This document shows positions 1 through 4,752 of a DNA stretch of 5,709 bases, in pieces. The stretch lies in assembly GCA_019313765.1 (NCBI GenBank), contig JAFDAP010000149.1, forward strand, positions 1-5,709, in the 5' to 3' direction. The notes beneath the pieces are model-generated. The model had not been told where the DNA came from. It saw only the letters and a list, made by a program, of their open reading frames with translations, and made no database searches. The stretch's first letter is position 1, and every line of letters begins with the position of its first letter. Made by a program: the position numbers and the translations under genes. This DNA is from Deltaproteobacteria bacterium (GTDB taxonomy: Bacteria; Desulfobacterota; DSM-4660; Desulfatiglandales; Desulfatiglandaceae).

Positions 1-184
1 CCGGCATCTCCACAAGGTTCACTTCATACACCGTACCTCTGATACGCGGTGTGGGCATGTAACCCGGAACAAACAGGAATGTGGAAAAAATCGCTACATG
101 AAGGAACAGGGACAGGATCAGCATTCTGTTCCATTTTGGCTCCATCATGTTATTGGAACTAGGTTCAATCAATAGGGCTTCCAT
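1..184 (-). CDS. TolA/TonB-type energy transducer, N-terminal part (cut by window edge)
   Basis: Reading from the ATG at 184, 61 codons stay open to the left edge of the window, so only the N-terminus is present. A short cytoplasmic stretch (residues 1-17) precedes one membrane anchor at about residues 18-41 (from WNRMLIL to FLFVPG). The anchor contains S25-xxx-H29, which matches the SxxxH motif that TonB and TolA use to contact ExbB-ExbD or TolQ-TolR. The following TVYEVNLVEMP stretch resembles the segment after the anchor in deltaproteobacterial TonB/TolA-like proteins. The start lies 5 nt after the tolR stop, with a weak GGA about 10 nt upstream; ATGs at codons 13 and 14 are alternatives but have no visible ribosome binding site. 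The protein would span the periplasm and carry proton-motive energy from TolQ-TolR towards the outer membrane. TolA and TonB cannot be told apart without the C-terminal domain. Confidence 0.8.
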   Translation of the reverse strand, partial: MEALLIEPSSNNMMEPKWNRMLILSLFLHVAIFSTFLFVPGYMPTPRIRGTVYEVNLVEMP

Positions 185-189
185 AAAAG

Positions 190-591
190 TCAGTCCACGG
201 GTTCGGTGACCATTCCTAATTTATCAATCCCTGCCCTCTTGATCCTCGAAATGACTTTGATGACAAATCCGTATGGTACATCCTTGTCCGCCCGCAACAG
301 AATTTCCTTGTCTCTACGGTTTTGAAAAATCTTTTTGACCTTTTTCTCCAGGCCGTCAAGCTCGATCCGGTAGTTTTCCAGATAAATTTCCCTTTTCTTG
401 TTCACCGTTAATATCAAAGGATCTTCCCGGGTCTTGATGGGCTTCATCGTGGTTTGGGGAAGATTGACCTCCACGCCCTGCATCATCATAGGCGCAGTCA
501 CCATGAAAATAATAAGAAGAACCAGCATCACGTCAACAAAAGGCGTGACATTGATATCCGACATGAATTTTTTATTATTGTTGGCCTGCAT
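190..591 (-). CDS. tolR: TolR/ExbD-family proton channel subunit
   Basis: A complete 133-aa protein, close to E. coli TolR (142 aa). A short cytoplasmic N-terminus (residues 1-16, ending SDINVTP) leads into a single membrane helix at about residues 17-36 (FVDVMLVLLIIFMVTAPMM). D20 in the FVDVMLVLL motif matches the protonatable aspartate essential for proton flow in TolR and ExbD. The rest (about 40-133) is the periplasmic ExbD/TolR domain, beginning with VEVNLP. The partner is TolQ, encoded 5 nt upstream; an AGGAT ribosome binding site overlaps the tolQ stop codon, consistent with coupled translation. The complex uses the proton gradient to move TolA or TonB, supporting outer-membrane constriction or energised transport. 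The assignment to TolR rather than ExbD rests mainly on the neighbouring TolQ. Confidence 0.93.
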   Translation of the reverse strand: MQANNNKKFMSDINVTPFVDVMLVLLIIFMVTAPMMMQGVEVNLPQTTMKPIKTREDPLILTVNKKREIYLENYRIELDGLEKKVKKIFQNRRDKEILLRADKDVPYGFVIKVISRIKRAGIDKLGMVTEPVD

Positions 592-596
592 ATATC

Positions 597-1397
597 CTAT
601 CTGCTTAGCCTGCTGATCCTTTGTTTTTTAAAGAATTGTCTTTCCACGGTGCTCAAGAAATCAGACGTAAAGATATCCATTTCCGACCCGAGCGCAGAGA
701 TTTTGTGGGTATAATAGTTGAATGCCACAACCGCCGGTATTGCGGCTGCCAGGCCTGCTGCCGTGGCAATCAGGGCCTCGGAAATTCCCGGCGCTACAAC
801 CGCCAGGTTGGCGGCGCCCTTAAGTCCTATGCTTCGAAAAGACTCCATAATTCCCCAAACCGTGCCGAACAGGCCGATAAAAGGGGTGGTATTTCCGGTG
901 GTGGCCAGAAAGCTTATCCCTCGCTCCAGCCTGTTTGTCTGGTCAATGGTCGCCTTTCTTAAGGATCGCTCCAGGTTGTCCATAATGACCTGCTGGGATC
1001 GTGAGGCCGCATCCCCGCCTGGCGCATCCCGGTCTTCTTGTGAATCTAAAGACGTCTGAATTTTTCGGATCCGGTTGAATTCAGCATATCCACTGCTGAA
1101 TAGACGGGCCACCGGGCTATATGTCAGATCTTCACACGTTTTGTAAATCTCTTTCAGATCCCTGTTTTCCCAGAAAAGTTCCATAAACTCTTCCGTCTCC
1201 TGTTTTGCCTTACTCAACAACCTGAATTTCACGAAAATAATGGCCCAGGAGATGACGGAAAAAAACAAAAGGACCAGCAGGACAAACTTCACCATCAGCC
1301 CCGCATGGATTATCATCTGGAGGACATCGCTGCCATAGAAAGCCTGCATTGAAAGGCCGGACGGAATTTGAATAATAAACAGAATACTGATCATCAT
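597..1397 (-). CDS. tolQ: TolQ-like MotA/TolQ/ExbB proton channel subunit
   Basis: A 266-aa inner-membrane protein, longer than E. coli TolQ (230 aa). Three membrane segments are visible: about residues 34-56 (KFVLLVLLFFSVISWAIIFVKF), 161-187 (containing PFIGLFGTVWGIM) and 196-228 (containing VAPGISEALIATAAGL). The second and third carry the family signatures, including E207 and T212 in the SEALIAT motif, which correspond to the conserved Glu and Thr lining the ExbB/TolQ pore. FSVISWAIIFVKFRLLSKA and the GLFGTVWGIM block closely resemble TolQ rather than ExbB. The extra length comes from a hydrophobic N-terminus (1-33) and a polar insertion in the cytoplasmic loop (about 113-136, rich in D, S, G and R). 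Two adjacent ATGs (1397 and 1394) follow an AGAGGAA site; the second has the better spacing. It is the first gene of a tight tolQ-tolR-tolA/tonB operon. Confidence 0.93.
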   Translation of the reverse strand: MMISILFIIQIPSGLSMQAFYGSDVLQMIIHAGLMVKFVLLVLLFFSVISWAIIFVKFRLLSKAKQETEEFMELFWENRDLKEIYKTCEDLTYSPVARLFSSGYAEFNRIRKIQTSLDSQEDRDAPGGDAASRSQQVIMDNLERSLRKATIDQTNRLERGISFLATTGNTTPFIGLFGTVWGIMESFRSIGLKGAANLAVVAPGISEALIATAAGLAAAIPAVVAFNYYTHKISALGSEMDIFTSDFLSTVERQFFKKQRISRLSR

Positions 1398-1401
1398 ATT
1401 T

Positions 1402-1407
1402 CCTCTT
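1402..1407 (-). promoter_or_regulatory. Ribosome binding site of tolQ
   Basis: On the minus strand AAGAGGAAAT precedes two consecutive ATG codons. GAGGA sits about 4 nt before the first ATG (1397) and about 7 nt before the second (1394). This supports a start here rather than at the internal ATG of codon 17, which has no such site. Which of the twin ATGs is used cannot be decided from the sequence. Confidence 0.6.
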
Positions 1408-1420
1408 TAAATTCGTAGGC

Positions 1421-1462
1421 GTTCATAGGTTCAGGGTTCACCGTGAACCCGTGAACGGTTAC
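1421..1462. repeat. Cluster of GTTCA/TGAAC half-sites with a palindrome
   Basis: On the plus strand GTTCA occurs at 1421, 1429 and 1436, and the reverse form TGAAC at 1444 and 1452, all 7-8 bp apart. The centre is a perfect inverted repeat: GGGTTCAC at 1434-1441, one base, then GTGAACCC at 1443-1450. The right part (1445-1462, GAACCCGTGAACGGTTAC) recurs with one mismatch on the opposite strand at 4533-4550. The cluster lies 24 to 65 nt upstream of the tolQ start, so it would be in the tolQ leader or around its promoter. It may be an operator, an RNA hairpin, or a mobile short intergenic repeat. There is no T-run after the palindrome, so a terminator is unlikely. Confidence 0.6.
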
Positions 1463-1468
1463 CATACT

Positions 1469-1496
1469 TCTATAATTACAATCATTAGCTTTCAAG
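1469..1496 (-). promoter_or_regulatory. Weak candidate sigma-70-type promoter for tolQRA
   Basis: On the minus strand TTGAAA (1495-1490) is followed 15 nt later by TATAGA (1474-1469); using CTTGAA (1496-1491) the spacer is 16 nt. The match is only partial (4 of 6 in the -10 box) and the spacer is short. It lies in the AT-rich 237-nt gap between mobB and tolQ, about 70 nt before the tolQ start, where a promoter separating the two functional blocks would be expected. The remainder of this gap (1497-1634) holds A/T-rich sequence with no gene or clear terminator. Confidence 0.25.
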
Positions 1497-1634
1497 AAGA
1501 ATTTAGCCTTAAGAAAAAATCGTGCCCTGTTAATTTCCTGAATTTTTTTCTTTTGCCTAATGATAATAAGCGGATAGGTGGATTTTACTTGTCGGAATGA
1601 TACCGGGTACCAGTCGCTGATCCTTAAAAAGAGT

Positions 1635-2180
1635 TCACGAAACCGCTTCTCGCTTTGTTATGGTAACTGCCTGAACCAGGTTGAAACGGTTTGTCAAAAA
1701 ATCGGCTAACCCTTCGATATCATCTGTCAAAAACCGGGGGACCCCGATATCCACCGGGGCATCGCTTATCAGGGCCATCAGATGCGCATCACCCTGTAAC
1801 AGGGGTTTTTCATGGACCTCGGGCCTGAAGACTTCCAATTTGGCATTGTTTCCTCGTTTATATCCTTCGGTCAGAATAATGTCCACACCGGCAAAAAGCG
1901 GGGCCAGTTCCTGCGGCTTGTGATCATGATCAACGTCCATGGACATCCCGATCCTGGAAGGAGTAGATATGATTGTTACTGCCGCGCCTGCCTGCTTATG
2001 CCGCCAACTGTCTTTCCCGGGTCGATCCATCTCAAAATCGTGCAAATGATGCTTGATAGTCCCCACCCTGATGCCGCGCCGCGTGAGTTCAGGGATCAGC
2101 TTTTCAATAAGAGTGGTCTTTCCCGAATCGGAACGGCCGACAATAGAAATAATCGGTGGTTCAGTCTTTCCTGTAAACAT
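1635..2180 (-). CDS. mobB: Molybdopterin-guanine dinucleotide biosynthesis adaptor MobB
   Basis: A complete 181-aa cytoplasmic P-loop protein, near the length of E. coli MobB (175 aa). Residues 10-24 hold a beta strand and a Walker A motif (GRSDSGKT, 15-22). The family block TIKHHLHDFEMDRPGKDSWRH (about 41-61) followed by QAGA matches the characteristic KHxxHxFxxDxPGKDSxRHxxAGA of MobB. DIILTEGYK (100-108) is the Walker B-like segment, followed by KLEVFR. MobB binds GTP and aids MobA in attaching GMP to molybdopterin, giving the bis-MGD cofactor of DMSO-reductase-family enzymes; no mobA is in this window. The ATG at 2180 is the only reasonable start because an in-frame TGA lies four codons upstream, but it lacks a good ribosome binding site, so translation may depend on the upstream regulator gene 36 nt away. 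The C-terminal tail is slightly basic and has no motif I recognise. Confidence 0.95.
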   Translation of the reverse strand: MFTGKTEPPIISIVGRSDSGKTTLIEKLIPELTRRGIRVGTIKHHLHDFEMDRPGKDSWRHKQAGAAVTIISTPSRIGMSMDVDHDHKPQELAPLFAGVDIILTEGYKRGNNAKLEVFRPEVHEKPLLQGDAHLMALISDAPVDIGVPRFLTDDIEGLADFLTNRFNLVQAVTITKREAVS

Positions 2181-2182
2181 TT

Positions 2183-2193
2183 GTAACCGTCAC
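2183..2193 (-). repeat. Fragment of the intergenic repeat in the modE-mobB gap
   Basis: On the minus strand this reads GTGACGGTTAC, which is the repeat core GTGAACGGTTAC seen at 1451-1462 and 4533-4544 with one A missing. It ends 2 nt before the mobB start codon, in the place where a ribosome binding site would be expected. At 11 bp the match could be chance, but a recurrence in a 36-nt gap is notable. Confidence 0.3.
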
Positions 2194-2216
2194 TTTCGTT
2201 TATGTATTTTCAAAAT

Positions 2217-2558
2217 TTATGTCTGTTTCCGGCCGAATATGCCGGAAAAAATTTTATCTTCCTCTTCCAAACACCGTTTTTTTAAGAGACTGTATTTTTC
2301 AAGGAGTTCTTTGCCCTCCTCTGTCAGCCAGGTCCCCATTTTCCTGTCCGTATGGACGATCCTGTAGTTCAAATATTGTTCGGTAGCCTTTATCTTGCCC
2401 CAGACTGCCTTATAGGACATCTTCATTACTTTTGCAGTCTTGTTAATCGATCCCGTCTTTTCGATGGTCTCCAGGATTTCTTTTCTCCCCTCGCCCATGA
2501 TGATGCGATCCTGTTCATCAACGAGCCACTGCCTTGATTTTAATTTAATCTGTACCAT
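2217..2558 (-). CDS. ModE-type winged-helix regulator, DNA-binding domain only
   Basis: A 113-aa protein from the ATG at 2558. A longer reading from 2699 is open in this frame, but its extra 47 residues lie over the upstream gene and the ATG at 2558 has a perfect AAGGAGG site 5 nt upstream. After a basic N-terminus (MVQIKLKSRQWL), residues about 24-60 form the helix-turn-helix typical of ModE and related LysR-like N-termini (KEILETIEKTGSINKTAKVMKMSYKAVWGKIKATE), and 61-80 form the wing (YRIVHTDRKMGTWLTEEG). E. coli ModE is about 262 aa because two molybdate-binding MOP domains follow; here the chain stops after a charged C-terminal helix, so it has no metal-sensing part of its own. It overlaps the end of the MoeA-PBP gene by 14 nt and precedes mobB, suggesting it regulates molybdenum or tungsten genes, perhaps its own operon. 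The inducer is unknown. Confidence 0.88.
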   Translation of the reverse strand: MVQIKLKSRQWLVDEQDRIIMGEGRKEILETIEKTGSINKTAKVMKMSYKAVWGKIKATEQYLNYRIVHTDRKMGTWLTEEGKELLEKYSLLKKRCLEEEDKIFSGIFGRKQT

Positions 2559-4500
2559 CTTTCCCTCCTTCCACTTCCATCCAAAGCCTGCCACTCCTAG
2601 ATGGGTCATAGCCACCCAGCGAAATGACCCTTTCACGGAAATGCCCGGACCGGATCGTCTCCAACACCGCCTGGATATTGGGCTGATCCAGCATTGCATT
2701 TGGAATAATCAGGTCATACTGTTCCTGCACCATAGGAACAAAATCCAGATCCAGGGCCTTTGCCGCAGCAAAGATGCCCATGCCGCAGTCTGCCGCGCCA
2801 CTTAAGACATCCACTGCCACTGCCATATGTGTGAATTCATCGTGGTCATATCCCCTTATTGATTCGGGCTTTACCCCTGATTGATTTAACTTGTAATCAA
2901 AAAGAACGCGGGTCCCTGATCCGGCCTGGCGGTTGACAAAGGTAATATCGTCTCTTTCAAGGTCTGCGATCCCTTTAATACCCTTTGGATTCCCCTTTGC
3001 CACGATCAATCCCTGGTCCCTCAAGACCAGGTGAAAGACGCTGACCTTAAGCCCTTTTAAGTATCTCTTGATATAGGAGATATTGTACTGGCCGGTATCC
3101 GTGTCCAAAAGATGGGACCCTGAAAGGTGACATGTCCCCTTTTTTAAGGCGATCAGTCCGCCGAGGCTCCCCACGTTACCGGAAGAAATGCGGATATTAC
3201 GTCCATTACGCCGGATCTCGTCGGCTAAGATATCAATGGTGATGTCATGACTGCCGATGACGACAACGGTATTTAAGAGTTCGTTTTCTTCCACGAGGAG
3301 TTCGGCCTCGACCTCCTCACTATGGGAAATGCCCTCGGACAGGGCCGGGATTCGAAGAATGCCCTCCGCCCTGGTCAAGGTGGTGATAGAGCCGGCAGCC
3401 CTGGGAAGCGGAGTAGCCACATACCCGGAACCCACCTTGCCCATGTTGACCCGCAAAAACTCCTCTATGCCCAGCTTTGAAGGAAGGTCCCTGGTGGGTC
3501 GTACCTTGATGATTTCGTGTTTTGGAGACTGTCGACCCTGAAGGCTGAAAAGCAGAGGCCTTACAAATTGTTCAAAGGAAAGGGTTGCGGAAACAGCATA
3601 CCCGGGATTTCCCACAACGGGCTTTCCACCCGCAATACCAAGGATAGTCGGCTTACCCGGCATCATTGCAACACCATGGACCAGAACCTCGCCCATTTCA
3701 CCGATCATATGCACCGTGTAATCCTTGCTGCCCGCCGAGGACCCGGCATTGATTATGACCACATGGGCATCCGATTCAACGGCTGTAGTCAGGGCATGGC
3801 GTATCTTGTCTTCAACATCCGGGACAATATCATAGATGATCGGAATGCAGTCACACTCGCGAACCAGCCCGGCAAGAATCAGGGAATTGTACTCTATGAT
3901 CTGACCCTTGCCCAGGGCTTCCGTCTTTATCAGGTCCCTGTGATGGACAAGCTCCGATCCGGTAGGAATAATGGCCACCCGGGGTTTTTGCAGGACTTTG
4001 ACGGAAAATACACCGGCGCTTACAAGGGCACCAACATCATAGGGCCGGATCCTGTGGTTTTGCGGAAGAAGCAGTTGGGTCGCCACAATGTCTTCCCCCA
4101 CCTTGCGCACATGTTGCCACGGATAGCTGGAAGCCCGGATTTCAACACGTTCGTCATCTATCTCATGGATTTTCTCCACCATGATCACCGAATCAAATTC
4201 CTTAGGAAGGGATTGACCCGTGTTTATCCAGATGGCATCCTCCCCCATCTTCAAGATTTTGGGCCGCTGCTCCGTGGTTCCGTAGGTCTCCCCGGCCCTC
4301 ACGGCAATACCGTCCATGGCCGCTGAATGAAATGAGGGGGCGGAACGGTTTGCAAAAACCGGCTCTGCCGTGACTCTCCCCCATGCCTCCTCGGCCGGGA
4401 CCTCCTCGGCTCCGGTCCTGTAATCGGGCACGAATCGGGATAAAAATAATTCCCTGGCCTCTTCACGGCCTTTCATTGAAAGATAGACATTACGCTTCAT
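2545..4500 (-). CDS. MoeA-PBP fusion: molybdopterin molybdotransferase with C-terminal substrate-binding-protein-like domain
   Basis: A complete 651-aa protein. Residues 1-404 are a full MoeA: AAMDG (60-64, D63), NTGQSLP (93-99), VGEDI (134-138), PTGSEL (179-184, E183), NAGSSAGSKDYT (251-262, D260), MMPGKP (279-284) and the domain IV block EEFLRV (346-351). These match the active-site positions of MoeA, which swaps AMP on adenylated molybdopterin for molybdate or tungstate. The usual LPGNP motif is altered to NPGYA (298-302). Residues about 408-645 are a PBP-like domain (the fold of LysR sensor and ABC binding proteins), with IGSHDIT (415-421), SSGNVGSLGG (439-448), LSGSHLLD (459-466) and the loop NRQAGSGTR (523-531). 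There is no signal peptide or membrane segment, so this domain works in the cytoplasm. MoeA/PBP fusions are known in archaea and anaerobic bacteria; the ligand is not established from sequence. GGGGA lies 7 nt before the ATG. It overlaps the ModE-like gene by 14 nt. Confidence 0.93.
   Translation of the reverse strand: MKRNVYLSMKGREEARELFLSRFVPDYRTGAEEVPAEEAWGRVTAEPVFANRSAPSFHSAAMDGIAVRAGETYGTTEQRPKILKMGEDAIWINTGQSLPKEFDSVIMVEKIHEIDDERVEIRASSYPWQHVRKVGEDIVATQLLLPQNHRIRPYDVGALVSAGVFSVKVLQKPRVAIIPTGSELVHHRDLIKTEALGKGQIIEYNSLILAGLVRECDCIPIIYDIVPDVEDKIRHALTTAVESDAHVVIINAGSSAGSKDYTVHMIGEMGEVLVHGVAMMPGKPTILGIAGGKPVVGNPGYAVSATLSFEQFVRPLLFSLQGRQSPKHEIIKVRPTRDLPSKLGIEEFLRVNMGKVGSGYVATPLPRAAGSITTLTRAEGILRIPALSEGISHSEEVEAELLVEENELLNTVVVIGSHDITIDILADEIRRNGRNIRISSGNVGSLGGLIALKKGTCHLSGSHLLDTDTGQYNISYIKRYLKGLKVSVFHLVLRDQGLIVAKGNPKGIKGIADLERDDITFVNRQAGSGTRVLFDYKLNQSGVKPESIRGYDHDEFTHMAVAVDVLSGAADCGMGIFAAAKALDLDFVPMVQEQYDLIIPNAMLDQPNIQAVLETIRSGHFRERVISLGGYDPSRSGRLWMEVEGGKDGTD
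2564..2570 (-). promoter_or_regulatory. Strong ribosome binding site deciding the ModE-like start
   Basis: AAGGAGG on the minus strand, 5 nt before the ATG at 2558, lies inside the last codons of the MoeA-PBP gene, where it also encodes part of the terminal EGGKD residues. It fixes the regulator's start at 2558 and indicates strong translation coupled to the upstream gene. Confidence 0.85.
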
Positions 4501-4532
4501 TCATATGTCCCCGTTGATCACTTGCGATTCTT

Positions 4533-4550
4533 GTAACCGTTCACAGGTTC
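4533..4550 (-). repeat. Intergenic repeat copy upstream of the MoeA-PBP gene
   Basis: On the minus strand GAACCTGTGAACGGTTAC matches 17 of 18 bases of the copy at 1445-1462 on the plus strand. The two are about 3 kb apart in opposite orientation relative to the genes, and each lies shortly upstream of an operon start (here 33 nt before the MoeA-PBP ATG). A match of this length between two intergenic sites is unlikely by chance. Confidence 0.65.
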
Positions 4551-4563
4551 CCCGCCCAGCGGG
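4551..4563 (-). promoter_or_regulatory. Small GC hairpin in the MoeA-PBP leader
   Basis: CCCGC at 4551-4555 and GCGGG at 4559-4563 form a 5-bp stem with a 3-nt loop, extendable by one G-U pair on the RNA. It abuts the repeat copy at 4533-4550 and lies about 50 nt before the MoeA-PBP start. No T-run follows, so it does not look like an intrinsic terminator; a role in the leader RNA is speculative. Confidence 0.3.
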
Positions 4564-4682
4564 ATCTTCGACAGGGTTTTCAACGTTCAATCTTCATCGT
4601 TCCTTAACCCCTGGCCCAGACCTGTTTTAGCAGTACTTTTCATAGAATCCCTGGGCATAGCGTTCAGAAGAACCGTTTTAAA

Positions 4683-4698
4683 GCGCACGTTACGTCGC
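4683..4698 (-). terminator. Weak terminator-like hairpin after moeA
   Basis: On the minus strand GCGACGTAACGTGCGC can fold into a short stem with one bulged G, followed by TTTAAAA. It lies 55 nt beyond the moeA stop. The stem is short and imperfect and the T-tract is only three long, so this is a marginal candidate for an intrinsic terminator. Confidence 0.15.
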
Positions 4699-4710
4699 AC
4701 CAGGGCGGGC

Positions 4711-4750
4711 TTAAACCGTGAACTCTTGAACCGTGAACCTGAGCAGTTAC
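4711..4750 (+). repeat. Tandem TGAAC half-sites just after moeA
   Basis: AACCGTGAAC occurs at 4714-4723 and again at 4729-4738. Counting only the core, TGAAC is found at 4719, 4727 and 4734, spaced 8 and 7 bp, the same spacing as the GTTCA series at 1421, 1429 and 1436. The right end (4733-4750, GTGAACCTGAGCAGTTAC) aligns with 1443-1462 over most positions with a 2-nt gap. The array ends 3 nt from the moeA stop codon, so here it is downstream of the gene rather than upstream of one. Confidence 0.5.
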
Positions 4751-4752
4751 CG

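Larger units (their letters stand above)
4501..4752 (-). other. 252-nt intergenic leader between the two moeA genes
   Basis: No ORF of useful length with gene-like features occurs here on either strand. The stretch carries two copies of the intergenic repeat (4533-4550 and 4711-4750), a compact GC hairpin (4551-4563) and a weak terminator-like hairpin (4683-4698). Its length is unusual between two otherwise co-oriented genes of one pathway, so it probably includes the end of the upstream moeA transcript and a promoter or leader for the MoeA-PBP operon. I could not recognise a convincing -35/-10 pair, a ModE box or a defined riboswitch core. Confidence 0.5.

Noticed and set aside
1421..1462. 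CRISPR-like array
   Set aside because: The repeated units are about 5-8 bp with spacing of 7-8 bp, far too short for CRISPR repeats and spacers, and no cas gene is present.
1471..1476. Perfect TATAAT on the plus strand
   Set aside because: No -35-like hexamer lies at proper spacing upstream and no plus-strand gene follows; the AT-rich setting makes such a hexamer likely by chance.
1657..1680. Resemblance of the mobB 3' end (GCAGTTACC on the minus strand) to the intergenic repeat
   Set aside because: Only nine bases are shared with 4744-4752 and they lie in coding sequence (VQAVTI), so chance is the simpler explanation.
2181..2216. ModE operator near the regulator's genes
   Set aside because: I looked for the TATATA-type inverted repeat of the E. 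coli ModE box in the intergenic gaps and saw none; a divergent short ModE could bind something else.
2559..2699. Longer version of the ModE-like protein starting at 2699
   Set aside because: The extra 47 residues lie over the end of the MoeA-PBP gene, are rich in Arg, Trp and Pro with no family match, and the ATG at 2558 has a perfect ribosome binding site.
3517..4326. 269-codon open frame on the plus strand
   Set aside because: It lies wholly opposite the well-supported MoeA-PBP gene, and its translation shows no recognisable domain; it is a shadow frame.
4202..4384. 60-codon minus-strand frame inside the MoeA-PBP gene
   Set aside because: Out of frame with a gene whose MoeA motifs in this stretch (AAMDG, NTGQSLP) are intact; there is no frameshift to explain it.
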